A DNA stretch of 64,000 nt. Source: UBA6054 sp963975575. GTDB taxonomy: Bacteria; Planctomycetota; Phycisphaerae; Phycisphaerales; UBA1924. Shown here in pieces: positions 52,011 to 60,389 of the stretch. The position numbers and the translations under genes are program-made. Within the stretch, counting starts at the first letter, position 1; each line of letters opens with the position of its first letter. Below the pieces are notes generated by a model, which saw nothing but the letters and a program-made list of their open reading frames with translations, was not told where the DNA came from and did not search any database. Where the stretch lies: the NCBI GenBank assembly GCA_963975575.1, contig CAXBHL010000002.1, positions 186,001-250,000 of the forward strand, read 5' to 3'.

Positions 52011-52807
52011 GCCTGATGAAGCACATCGAGCGCGGTCGAGCCGCGCGCCCCCGCCGGATCATGGTCTACGGGACGCACGGCATCGGGAAGTCGACGTTCG
52101 GCGCGATGGCCGAGCGGCCAGTCTTCATCCAGACGGAGGACGGCCTCGCGGACATCGACGCCGAGCGGTTCCCGCTGGTGACGGAGTTCAAGCAGGTCAT
52201 CGAGATCCTCGGGGCCCTCTACACCGAGGAGCACGCGTACCAGACCGTGGTCATCGACAGCCTGGACTGGCTCGAGCGACTCATCCACGCGAAGACCTGC
52301 CGCGACCGCGGCGTGAAGTCGATCGAGGACGTGCCCTACGCGAAGGGGTACATCTTTGCCCTCGACGCGTGGCGTGAGGTCCTCGCCGGGCTCGACGCGC
52401 TGCGAAACGACCGCGGCATGCAGGTGATCCTCATCGCGCACGCGTCGGTCGAGAAGTTCGCCAACCCCGAGACCGAGACGTATGACCGGTACGCGCCCCG
52501 CCTCAACAAGCACGCGTCGGCCCTCGTCCAGGAGTGGTGCGACGAGGTGATGTTCGCGACCTATCGCGTGCTGGTCAAGAGCACCGACGAGGGGTTCAAC
52601 CGCAAGCGGGTGCAGGGTGTGGGCAGCGGCGAGCGGGTGCTCAAGACCACCGAGCGCCCGGCGCATGTCGCCAAGAACCGCCTGAGCCTGCCCGACGAGC
52701 TGCCGCTGGACTTCCGCGTCTACGCCGCGCACCGCGACGGCAGCGCGCCCACCGAGCCATCCAACACCGACACGAGCGACACATCCACCACCACGGAAGG
52801 AGCATGA
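52007..52807 (+). CDS. Sak4-like RecA-type ATPase
   Basis: A 266-residue P-loop ATPase. Walker A is YGTHGIGKSTF near residue 21, and the Walker B strand is TVVIDSLDWLERL near 80. Further on, VILIAHASVEKF is a sensor-like strand, and there is a basic C-terminal segment. Proteins of this sort (Sak4, AAA_24) promote single-strand annealing in phage recombination and usually neighbour a nuclease and an SSB-like protein, exactly as here. The start overlaps the nuclease stop codon. It acts in the cytoplasm on phage DNA. Confidence 0.82.
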   Translation: MSLMKHIERGRAARPRRIMVYGTHGIGKSTFGAMAERPVFIQTEDGLADIDAERFPLVTEFKQVIEILGALYTEEHAYQTVVIDSLDWLERLIHAKTCRDRGVKSIEDVPYAKGYIFALDAWREVLAGLDALRNDRGMQVILIAHASVEKFANPETETYDRYAPRLNKHASALVQEWCDEVMFATYRVLVKSTDEGFNRKRVQGVGSGERVLKTTERPAHVAKNRLSLPDELPLDFRVYAAHRDGSAPTEPSNTDTSDTSTTTEGA

Positions 52808-53283
52808 GCATGCCCAGCCTGAACGGATTCAATGCGAGCGAGGTCGACCCCGCAGCGGACTTCGAGCCCATCGCACCGGGGTCGTACACCGCGGTCATCA
52901 CCGAGTCGGAGACCAAGCCCACCAAGGCGGGCACCGGCAGCTACCTGCAGTTCACGTTCCAGATCGTGGACGGTGAGCACAAGGGCCGGCTGCTCTGGGC
53001 CCGGCTCAACCTCGACAACCCCAGCGAGACGGCGGTGAAGATCGCCAAGGGGGAGCTCTCGGCGATCTGCCGGGCGGTGAACGTGCTGCAGCCGAGGGAC
53101 TCGATCGAGCTGCACAACATCCCGCTGGTGATCAAGGTCGGCGTGAAGCGCCGCGAGGACACCGGCGAGATGACCAACGAGATCAAGGGCTACTCGGCCC
53201 GCAGCGGGTCGACGAGCCCCAGCCCGGCCGGGTCGCCGGTGGCGTCGGCCGGCGGCAACAGCACGCCGCCGTGGAAGCGATGA
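52804..53283 (+). CDS. DUF669-family single-stranded-DNA-binding-like protein
   Basis: A 159-residue protein. The opening FEPIAPGSYTAVITESETKPTKAGTGSYLQFTFQIVDGEHKGRLLW is the DUF669 signature, an OB-fold relative that replaces SSB in many phages. The C-terminal part is Ser/Pro/Gly-rich and ends in PPWKR, a flexible tail as in SSB proteins. It overlaps the Sak4-like gene by 4 bases. It probably coats single-stranded DNA for the annealing ATPase. Confidence 0.85.
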   Translation: MSMPSLNGFNASEVDPAADFEPIAPGSYTAVITESETKPTKAGTGSYLQFTFQIVDGEHKGRLLWARLNLDNPSETAVKIAKGELSAICRAVNVLQPRDSIELHNIPLVIKVGVKRREDTGEMTNEIKGYSARSGSTSPSPAGSPVASAGGNSTPPWKR

Positions 53284-53345
53284 GTCGCGGTCCAGTCGTG
53301 AACCCATCGCGCACCCCTTCGTGAACCCGGGAGGCGTCGCCAGGG

Positions 53346-53729
53346 ATGGCGGGTCAGACGCTCCAACTCACCCTGCCGTGGCCGCCGAGCGTGAACCGGT
53401 ACTGGCGGTCGGTGCCGATGGGCCGGGGCCGGGGCGTGCGTGTGCTGATCAGCCGCGAGGGCCGGGCGTTCCGCAGGGACGCGGTCGCCCGGCTCGCGGG
53501 GCTGCGTCCGCGGGGCCCGTTGCGCGGGCGGCTCGACGTCCGCATCGAGCTGTGCGCCCCGACCCGGCGCGCCCTCGACATCGACAACCGCCTGAAGGCG
53601 CTGCTCGACGCGATGCAGCAGGCCGGCGTCTACCGCGACGACGGCCAGATCGACCGGCTGCTCGTGGAGCGCGGCCCCGTGACGCGGGGCGGCCTGGTCC
53701 GCGTGGCGATCTCCGAGCTGAACCCATGA
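53346..53729 (+). CDS. RusA-family Holliday junction resolvase
   Basis: A 127-residue endonuclease. The RusA hallmarks are the N-terminal LPWPPSVNRYWRS and the metal-binding DIDNRLKALLDAMQQAGVYRDDGQI, whose Asp residues form the active site. It resolves four-way DNA junctions made by phage recombination. It overlaps the next small gene by 4 bases. Confidence 0.9.
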   Translation: MAGQTLQLTLPWPPSVNRYWRSVPMGRGRGVRVLISREGRAFRRDAVARLAGLRPRGPLRGRLDVRIELCAPTRRALDIDNRLKALLDAMQQAGVYRDDGQIDRLLVERGPVTRGGLVRVAISELNP

Positions 53730-53944
53730 ACGACCCACCGAGCATGACAGACACCAACGCAGCGACATGCCTTGAAACCACTTCCGCACCCGGTCCGACG
53801 GCTGAGCGCGCACGCGCCGATTTCGTCGGTGGCCCGATCCGATCACGCCCGAGCAGATCTGACCCCGCGTGGGCGACCGACGAACAGGCCAACGGCTTCT
53901 GGGCCAACGCCGTACGCGCGTACGAGGAGGGCCCATGCAACTGA
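53726..53944 (+). CDS. Small acidic protein between rusA and the helicase gene
   Basis: A 72-residue protein, overlapping the RusA stop (ATGA) and the helicase start. It is Ser/Ala/Pro-rich with a helix near the end (DEQANGFWANAVRAYEEG). No family is recognised. Retention of the frame between two overlapping coding genes supports that it is real, but the function is unknown. Confidence 0.55.
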   Translation: MNDPPSMTDTNAATCLETTSAPGPTAERARADFVGGPIRSRPSRSDPAWATDEQANGFWANAVRAYEEGPCN

Positions 53945-55647
53945 GGGCCTACCAGCGCGAGGCCGTGGACCGGGTGTATGCGCACCTCCGCGAGCGGGAC
54001 GACAACCCGTGCGTCGTCATCCCGACGGGCGGGGGCAAGACGCCGGTGATCGCAACGATCTGCCGCGACGCCGTCGAACTCTGGAACGGTCGTGTACTGA
54101 TTCTCGCGCATGTGAAGGAACTGCTCGAGCAGGCCGTCGAGAAGATCCGGGCGATCGGGCCCGACCTGCCGCTTGGCGTCTATTCGGCGGGGCTGAAGCG
54201 GCGGGACACCGGGTACGCCGTCACGGTCGCGGGCATCCAGAGCGTCTGGAAGCGGGCGTGCGACCTGGCGAACGGGGGCGGCGCGTTCGACCTGATCCTT
54301 ATCGACGAGGCGCACATGATCCCCGCCGAGGACGACGGCCCCTATGAAGGCATGTACCGTCGCTTCATCACCGACATGCGGAGGATCAACCCGCACGTCC
54401 GGATCGTCGGCCTCACCGCGACGCCCTACCGGCTTAAGACCGGCGAGATCTGCGGGCCCGACAACATCCTGAACGAGGTCTGCTACGAGGTCGGCGTCCG
54501 CGAGCTGATCGCGCAGGGCTACCTGTCGCCGCTGCGCACCAAGGCGGGGGCGACCAAGGCCGACACCGCGGGGCTCCATGTGCGAGCAGGCGAGTTCGTC
54601 GCCGGCGAGGCCGAGGACCTGATGGACGACGACGTGCTCGTCGAGGGCGCGTGCGCCGAGATCGCCGAGGAGACACGTGACCGCGCGGCGACGCTGATCT
54701 TCACAACGGGCATCAAGCACGGACGGCACATCCAGTCGGTGCTGCGCGATCGGCACGGTATCGAGTGCGGGTTCGTATCGGGCGACACACCGGCGGTTGA
54801 GCGGGCGGAGATCCTCGGCCGCTTCCGCTCGGGCGAGCTGCGGTACCTCGCGAACGTCAACGTGCTCACGACCGGCTTCGACGCCCCGCACATCGACTGC
54901 GTGGCGCTCGTGCGGCCGACGATGAGCCCCGGGCTCTACTACCAGATGGTCGGCCGGGGTTTCCGCCTGAACCCGGGCAAGGACGACTGCCTCGTGCTCG
55001 ACTTCGGCGGCAACGTGCTGCGGCACGGGCCGGTCGACGCGGTGAGGGTCGCGACCGACGACCGCGGTGATGGGGGCGAGGCGCCGGCCAAGGAGTGCCC
55101 GTCCTGCCGGGCCTTGATCGCGGCGGGCTACCAGGCCTGCCCCGAGTGCGGGCACGAGTTCCCGCCGCCGAACCGGTCGAAGCACGAGGCCCGCGCGTCG
55201 AACGAGGGCATCCTCACCGGGCAGGTCACGCGCAGCGAGTACGAGGTCGACGAGGTCACGTACCACGTCCACTGGAAGAAGCACGACCCGGCGGCGCCAC
55301 TGACCATGCGCGTCGAGTACCACGCCGGGATCGCGCAGGTGTTCCGCGAGTGGGTCTGCTTCGACCATGATGGGTACGCCCGGTCCAAGGCCGAGGCGTG
55401 GTGGCGTGCCCGATCCGTCGAACCGGTCCCGAGCGGCGTTGAGGAGGCCGTCGAGCTGGCGAAGGCCGGGGCGCTGGCGTCGACGCTGTCGATCACCGTC
55501 GAGAAGAAGGCCGGCGAGAAGTTTGACCGCATCGTGCGGCACCGGCTTGGGGACAAGTCCGCTCGGCTCGACGACCCCGACGCCTGCCCCGCTTACACGC
55601 CCGCCGCGGGCGGCTTCGACATCCCCGAGAACGAGATCCCCTTCTGA
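53935..55647 (+). CDS. DEAD/DEAH-box superfamily 2 helicase with C-terminal zinc ribbon
   Basis: A 570-residue ATP-dependent helicase. Walker A reads VIPTGGGKTPVIA near residue 25, motif II is LILIDEAHMI near 120, motif III is LTATPYR near 160, and motif VI follows from YYQMVGRGFRL near 340. Residues about 385-405 form a zinc ribbon (CPSCRALIAAGYQACPECGHEF). It is the replicative or recombination helicase of the element. It overlaps the previous gene's end and the next gene's start. Confidence 0.88.
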   Translation: MQLRAYQREAVDRVYAHLRERDDNPCVVIPTGGGKTPVIATICRDAVELWNGRVLILAHVKELLEQAVEKIRAIGPDLPLGVYSAGLKRRDTGYAVTVAGIQSVWKRACDLANGGGAFDLILIDEAHMIPAEDDGPYEGMYRRFITDMRRINPHVRIVGLTATPYRLKTGEICGPDNILNEVCYEVGVRELIAQGYLSPLRTKAGATKADTAGLHVRAGEFVAGEAEDLMDDDVLVEGACAEIAEETRDRAATLIFTTGIKHGRHIQSVLRDRHGIECGFVSGDTPAVERAEILGRFRSGELRYLANVNVLTTGFDAPHIDCVALVRPTMSPGLYYQMVGRGFRLNPGKDDCLVLDFGGNVLRHGPVDAVRVATDDRGDGGEAPAKECPSCRALIAAGYQACPECGHEFPPPNRSKHEARASNEGILTGQVTRSEYEVDEVTYHVHWKKHDPAAPLTMRVEYHAGIAQVFREWVCFDHDGYARSKAEAWWRARSVEPVPSGVEEAVELAKAGALASTLSITVEKKAGEKFDRIVRHRLGDKSARLDDPDACPAYTPAAGGFDIPENEIPF

Positions 55648-57857
55648 TGGCCGGCGACGCCTCCAGCCTGCTCGACGCCGCCCGCTGGTATCACGCCCGC
55701 GGGTACGCGCCGATCCCGCTGCCGGCGGGCGAGAAGAAGCCCGTCATCCGCGGGTGGAACACGCTGCACCTGTCGGAGGACGACCTGCCCCTCCACTTCA
55801 ACGGGACGGGCAACATCGGGCTGCTGCTCGGCGAGCCGTCTGGCTGGCTGGTGGACGTCGACCTTGACTGCGACGAGGCCATCGAACTCGCGGAGCAGTA
55901 CCTGCCGCCGACCGGGGCGGTCACGGGGCGGCCGAGCCGGCCGGGCTCGCACCGCTGGTACGTCTGCGAGCGAGCCGCGACCCTGAAGCACAAGGACCCG
56001 GCGTCGGGGGCGATGCTCGTCGAGCTGCGGTCGACCGGCGCCCAGACGGTCGTCGGCCCAAGCCTGCACCCGGACGGCGAGCCGTACGACCCGCTCGAGG
56101 GGGAGCCGGCGGTCGTCCCGGCGGCGATGCTGGCGGCGTGCGTGAAGGCGCTAGCGGACGCTGTGGTCGAGCGTCGGCACGGGCGGGCTCCCGCAACGAC
56201 GCGCCAAGATCCGCGGTCGCCGCCGAGCGGCGACTTGGTCGAACGTCGGGCCGCGGCGTACCTCGACGCCATGCCGCCCGCGATCTCGGGCCAGGGCGGG
56301 CACGGTCGGGCCTACGCCGCCGCCACCGCGCTCGTGCACGGGTTCGAGCTCGAACCCGAAACCGCGCTGCGGATGCTGCTCGAGCGGTACAACCCCCGGT
56401 GCGAGCCCCCGTGGTCGGAGAAGGAGCTCCGCCACAAGGTCGACGACGCGGCGTCCAAGCCGCACGAGCGCCCGCGGGGGTGGCTGCTCGAATCGGAACC
56501 GCTCGCGTCGATCGCTCCCGGCGTGGACATCTCGGCGCTCATCACCAAAGCCCCGTCGCCCCAGTCCGCCGGGCCGCAGACATCCGACCCCGGCCCGCTG
56601 CCACCCGAGATGCTCCGCGTCCCCGGGTTCGTCGGCGAGGTCATGGACCACTGCATCGCCGGAGCGCCGTACCCCAACCAGACGCTCGCGTTCTGCGGGG
56701 CGTTGTCGCTGCTCGCCATGCTCGCGGGGCGGAAGGTCCGCGACCCCGGCGACAACCGCACCAACATCTACCTGCTCGGGCTCGCGCACTCGTCGGGCGG
56801 CAAGGACTGGCCCCGCAAGGTCAATACCCAGATCCTCCAGCGGGTCGGCATGGCGAACCGCCTCGGCGAGCAGCTCGCGTCGGGCGAGGGCATCCAGGAC
56901 GCGCTGTTCGCGACGCCGGCGATGCTGTTTCAGACCGACGAGATCGACACGCTGCTGCAGTCGATGAAGCGGGCCCGCGACGCCCGGTACGAGTCGATCA
57001 TGGCGACGCTGCTGACGATGTACTCGTCGTCGAACTCGGTCTATCCGATGCGCCGCCGGGCGAACAACCCCGACCCGGGCGTGATCGATCAGCCGTGCCT
57101 CGTGCTCTTCGGGACCGCGATCCCGAACCACTACTACGCGGCGCTGTCGGAGCGCATGCTCACCAACGGGCTGTTCGCCCGCATGATCGTCATGGAGTCC
57201 GGCCCCCGCCCGCCGGGGCAGGAGCCCGGCATCCTCGATCCGCCCGAGCGCGTCGTCGAGACCGCCGCGTGGTGGGCCAACTTCAGGCCGGGCGGCGGGA
57301 ACCTCGCCGATGCGCACCCGGCGCCGAAGACCGTCCCGCACACCGACGAGGCGAAGCGGCTCTTGGTCGAGCTGCGCGAGGAGGCCGAGCGGGCGTACTC
57401 GGAGGCCGAGGCGAGGTCCGACGCCGTCGCGACCACGGTCTGGGGCCGCGTCAGCGAGAACGCCCGCAAGCTCGCGCTGCTCTACGCGATCAGCGAGAAC
57501 CCGCGCTCGCCGGAGATCGGCGCCGACGCCGTCCGCTGGGCCACGGGCCTCGTGCTGCACCAGACCCGGCGGATGCTCTACATGGCCTCGGGGTACGCGG
57601 CCGAGGGCGAGTTCGACGAGCTGGCGCTGCGGCTGCTCCGCAAGCTCCGCGAGGCCGAGGACCGGCGCTTGCCGCACAGCCTGCTGCTCAAGCGGATGAA
57701 GCTTGACGCGAAAGCGTTCCGCCAGCTCGTCGAGACGCTCGTCGAGCGCGGGGACGTGGCCGTCGAGGTCGCCAAGACCGCGGGCCGCGACGCGGTGACC
57801 TACCGGCTCGCGGAGAAGGACGGTGAAGAAGGGGTGAACGAAGGGGGGGCGGAATGA
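55647..57857 (+). CDS. Bifunctional DNA primase-polymerase with DUF3987 helicase-like domain
   Basis: A 736-residue replication protein. Residues about 10-165 are a primase-polymerase (Prim-pol) domain with the metal-binding LVDVDLD, the GSHRWYV strand and the family phrase TVVGPSLHPDGEPY. Residues about 200-270 are a primase C-terminal helical bundle. Residues about 330-620 are the DUF3987 domain, where a Walker A-like AHSSGGKDWPRK is seen. The C-terminus is a winged helix. It initiates DNA replication of the element. The start overlaps the helicase stop (TGATG). Confidence 0.88.
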   Translation: MAGDASSLLDAARWYHARGYAPIPLPAGEKKPVIRGWNTLHLSEDDLPLHFNGTGNIGLLLGEPSGWLVDVDLDCDEAIELAEQYLPPTGAVTGRPSRPGSHRWYVCERAATLKHKDPASGAMLVELRSTGAQTVVGPSLHPDGEPYDPLEGEPAVVPAAMLAACVKALADAVVERRHGRAPATTRQDPRSPPSGDLVERRAAAYLDAMPPAISGQGGHGRAYAAATALVHGFELEPETALRMLLERYNPRCEPPWSEKELRHKVDDAASKPHERPRGWLLESEPLASIAPGVDISALITKAPSPQSAGPQTSDPGPLPPEMLRVPGFVGEVMDHCIAGAPYPNQTLAFCGALSLLAMLAGRKVRDPGDNRTNIYLLGLAHSSGGKDWPRKVNTQILQRVGMANRLGEQLASGEGIQDALFATPAMLFQTDEIDTLLQSMKRARDARYESIMATLLTMYSSSNSVYPMRRRANNPDPGVIDQPCLVLFGTAIPNHYYAALSERMLTNGLFARMIVMESGPRPPGQEPGILDPPERVVETAAWWANFRPGGGNLADAHPAPKTVPHTDEAKRLLVELREEAERAYSEAEARSDAVATTVWGRVSENARKLALLYAISENPRSPEIGADAVRWATGLVLHQTRRMLYMASGYAAEGEFDELALRLLRKLREAEDRRLPHSLLLKRMKLDAKAFRQLVETLVERGDVAVEVAKTAGRDAVTYRLAEKDGEEGVNEGGAE

Positions 57858-57954
57858 GAGCTGTCTATATAGAAAACTTCTTCTTTCTCTCTTTCACCCT
57901 ACACCTACCGTCCCGCGCGTGCGTGCGCGTGAGCACCCCGGTGAATGGGGTGAA
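57822..57954. repeat. Cluster of GGTGAA motifs around an AT-rich island
   Basis: GGTGAA occurs on the plus strand at 57822, 57833, 57940 and 57949 and as TTCACC at 57893. In between lies an AT-rich patch near 57870 (TATATAGAAAAC) in otherwise very G+C-rich DNA. This is the layout of an iteron/unwinding region, directly behind the primase gene. Confidence 0.4.
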
Positions 57955-58224
57955 GGAGGGAAAGAAGCCCGACCGCCACGGGTCCTCCCGGGCAGACCGG
58001 GCCGCCTACGCCCGCGGGAACAGCCGCGGAACCCGACTGACTTACTTCAACCTGTCCGAACGCCTGCCGGGACCCCGCGCCTTCGTCGCGACACGGGCCC
58101 CAACGTTGACCCACGTCGCGTCCACCGCGAGAGCCCGGGGCCTCGGGCCAACCGCCATGACAACGCCACACGCGGCGACGACCGCCGCGAGGAGCCGCAC
58201 GCCCATCGAGGCAAGGAGCGCCGC
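57858..58224. other. Gap between the primase and methyltransferase genes
   Basis: The only long frame (57854-58228) would encode a low-complexity Arg/Ala/Thr-rich polypeptide without a recognisable fold and is probably not a gene. The left part contains the AT-rich island and repeated GGTGAA motifs. The right part holds AAGGAG for the methyltransferase gene. An origin of replication is the most attractive idea, but it is unproven. Confidence 0.45.
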
Positions 58225-59568
58225 ATGAAGATCGAGATGAAGCCGCTGGCCGACATCCGGCCGTACGAGAACAACCCCCGGATCAACGACCAGGCGGTCG
58301 ACGCCGTCGCCGAGAGCATCGCCCGCTTCGGGTTCCGCCAGCCGATCGTCGTGGACGAGGCCGGCGTGATCATCTGCGGGCACACCCGCTTCAAAGCGGC
58401 GACGAAGATGGGCCTGGCCGAGGTGCCAGTGCATGTCGCGACCGACCTCACGCCCGAGCAGATCAGGGCGTACCGCATCGCAGACAACCGTACGGCGGAG
58501 CTGTCCGAGTGGAACATGGAACTGCTGCCGCTCGAGCTGGCCGACCTCCAGAACGCCGGGCTCGACTGGTCGCTGCTTGGCTTCGACGACCGCGAGCTGC
58601 AGAAGATGCTCGATCAGGGCGCGAAGGCCGGGCTGACCGACCCCGACGCGATCCCCGAGCCGCCCGACGAGGCGACGACGGTCCGCGGGGACATCTGGAT
58701 CCTCGGCGAGCACCGGCTGATGTGCGGCGACTCATCGCTCCCCGAGGACATGGCGCGGCTGCTCGGCGGCGAGCCGGTGCAACTCGTGAACACCGACCCG
58801 CCCTACAACGTCGCGGTCCAGCCGCGGTCCAACAACGCGTTCGTCACCGGGCAGACGAACTTCGCCCCCAAGAAGCAGCACGCCAGCAAGCGCGACCGCG
58901 GGCTCGACGCGAAACGCAAGGCTGGTCCGAGCAAGGGCACGACCACGAAGCTGCGGGCCAAGGACCGGCCGCTGGCGAACGACTTCGTGTCCGACCAGGA
59001 GTTCGATCGGCTGCTGATGGCGTGGTTCCAGAACGCCGCCGACGCGCTCGAGCCCGGGCGGGCGTTCTACATCTGGGGCGGCTACGCGAACATCGCCAAC
59101 TACCCGCGGGCGCTTGAGGCGGCGGGGTTGAAGTTCAGCCAGCAGATCATCTGGCACAAGATGCACCCGGTGATCAGCCGCAAGGACTTCATGGGCGACC
59201 ACGAGTGGTGCTTCTACGGCTGGCGCGAGGGCAAGGCCCACGTGTTTCTGGGGCCGAACAACGTGCCGGATGTCTGGCAGGTCAAGAAGGTCAACCCGCA
59301 GAGCATGGTCCACCTGACCGAGAAGCCGGTCGAGCTGGCGGTGCGGGCCATGCAGTACTCGTCCCGGCCAGGGGAGCGGGTGCTTGACATCTTCGGCGGC
59401 TCGGGCTCGACGCTGGTCGCCGCGGAACAGACCGAACGGAAGGCGCTGCTCATGGAACTCGACCCGCTGTACTGCGACGTCATCGTGAAGCGCTGGGAGG
59501 AGTTCACGGGCCGGACGGCCGAACGGGTCATCGCCGATGTACCGGCTGAGATCGGGAGCGGGGTCTGA
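58225..59568 (+). CDS. ParB-domain/DNA methyltransferase fusion
   Basis: A 447-residue protein. Residues about 5-95 are a ParB/Srx-like domain (LADIRPYENNPRINDQAVDAVAESIARFGFRQPIVVDEAGVIICGHTRFKAATKMG). Residues about 150-430 are an adenine or cytosine N-methyltransferase of beta arrangement: DPPY near 190, then target recognition, then FGGSGST near 388. AAGGAG 8 bases before ATG sets the start. Such fusions are common in phages and protect or mark phage DNA. No restriction enzyme is adjacent. A tandem palindrome directly follows the stop codon. Confidence 0.9.
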   Translation: MKIEMKPLADIRPYENNPRINDQAVDAVAESIARFGFRQPIVVDEAGVIICGHTRFKAATKMGLAEVPVHVATDLTPEQIRAYRIADNRTAELSEWNMELLPLELADLQNAGLDWSLLGFDDRELQKMLDQGAKAGLTDPDAIPEPPDEATTVRGDIWILGEHRLMCGDSSLPEDMARLLGGEPVQLVNTDPPYNVAVQPRSNNAFVTGQTNFAPKKQHASKRDRGLDAKRKAGPSKGTTTKLRAKDRPLANDFVSDQEFDRLLMAWFQNAADALEPGRAFYIWGGYANIANYPRALEAAGLKFSQQIIWHKMHPVISRKDFMGDHEWCFYGWREGKAHVFLGPNNVPDVWQVKKVNPQSMVHLTEKPVELAVRAMQYSSRPGERVLDIFGGSGSTLVAAEQTERKALLMELDPLYCDVIVKRWEEFTGRTAERVIADVPAEIGSGV

Positions 59569-59577
59569 TGGCCGTCC

Positions 59578-59633
59578 CACTGAGAAACGATCGTTTCCTA
59601 GCGGTCGGCACTGAGAAACGATCGTTTCCTAGC
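59578..59633. repeat. Tandem duplicated palindromic site
   Basis: The 14-bp perfect palindrome GAAACGATCGTTTC occurs twice, embedded in a 25-base identical unit, with centres 31 bases (three helical turns) apart. Each unit reads CACTGA, palindrome, CTAGC. It lies 10 bases after the methyltransferase stop, in the gap before the minus-strand block. This is a strong candidate for a dimeric protein-binding site, such as a ParB-like or phage repressor operator. Confidence 0.8.
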
Positions 59634-59654
59634 CCGCCCCTGGGAGCCACGACG

Positions 59655-59678
59655 AGAAACCCCGGCCGGCGGCCGGGG
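59655..59678 (-). terminator. Terminator-like hairpin of the minus-strand block
   Basis: CCCCGGCC and GGCCGGGG form an 8-bp stem around GGC. On the minus strand TTTCTC follows. It lies about 28 bases beyond the stop codon of the gene at 59706. Confidence 0.5.
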
Positions 59679-59705
59679 AAGCGGGATCAGGCGGCCCGGA
59701 CGGGG

Positions 59706-60209
59706 TCAGCCGGCGTCTGCGGGCTCGGGGCCCTTCTCCCGGAGGGCGTGGTATTCGGTCATGGCGTCGAGGAACACCGCAGCAGTGGCGGCGGCGTGGG
59801 CCCGTCCGCCGGCGGGAACGACGACCCCGCGCTCCTTCAGGAACGCGAAGGCGACCGCGGCCCGGGTCCACGGGACGCCGGCGTCACGGCGGAGGTCCTC
59901 GAGGACGAACGTCGTGCCCCGCTCACCGAACCGCTCCGCGACATTGGCGACGGCCTCGAACCCGTCCCGGGGGCACCGGTGCTCGTACGGCTCGCCCCGA
60001 CGCGGGGCGACGGCCCGGACGAGGCAGCCGTCGTCGTCGACCCGGAAGACCTCGTCCCGTTCGGCAGGGACGGGCTCCCGGCATGCCGCGACCGCGTGCT
60101 GGAGCGCGTCCCACTCGTCGGTGGTGAGCATGTCGTCCTCCCGGGCGGCGAGCAGTTGCTCGGCTGCGGCGAGGACGGCCTCGAGGCCCTCTTGGTCAGG
60201 GATAGGCAT
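59706..60209 (-). CDS. Acidic phage protein, unknown function
   Basis: A 167-residue, acidic, Ala-rich protein. The C-terminal part (TFVLEDLRRDAGVPWTRAAVAFAFLKERGVVVPAGG) has a helix-turn-helix/winged-helix look, with a long helix preceding it. It overlaps the zinc-ribbon gene by 14 bases on the same strand. No family is recognised. It belongs to a minus-strand block of small genes typically expressed from the lysogenic state. Confidence 0.6.
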   Translation of the reverse strand: MPIPDQEGLEAVLAAAEQLLAAREDDMLTTDEWDALQHAVAACREPVPAERDEVFRVDDDGCLVRAVAPRRGEPYEHRCPRDGFEAVANVAERFGERGTTFVLEDLRRDAGVPWTRAAVAFAFLKERGVVVPAGGRAHAAATAAVFLDAMTEYHALREKGPEPADAG

Positions 60210-60387
60210 CGGTGCCCCCTTCCGCCGCGCCGGGCTCGTAGACGGTGCCGCAGCGCTGGCACTCGACCCGTTCGCAGTCGTCGCCGATCCACACGAGTTC
60301 GTCGGTGTCGCGCTCCCCGCAGCGGGGGCACGCGTGGGCGGGATCGACGAGGTTGGATCCGTCCGGAGGTGGGTTCGTCGCGATCAT
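60196..60387 (-). CDS. Small zinc-ribbon protein
   Basis: A 63-residue protein with two CxxC pairs (CPRCGERD and CQRCGTVYEPG), the classical zinc ribbon. The start is ATG at 60387; the longer open frame upstream is a by-product of the next gene. It overlaps the following gene by 14 bases and lies 2 bases behind the HARE-HTH gene. It is perhaps a DNA- or protein-binding adaptor of the phage. The function is unknown. Confidence 0.65.
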   Translation of the reverse strand: MIATNPPPDGSNLVDPAHACPRCGERDTDELVWIGDDCERVECQRCGTVYEPGAAEGGTDAYP

Positions 60388-60389
60388 GG

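Noticed and set aside
57854..58228. A 124-codon plus-strand frame between the primase and the methyltransferase.
   Set aside because: Low-complexity Arg/Ala/Thr composition, no ribosome site, and it covers the AT-rich island and repeat cluster.
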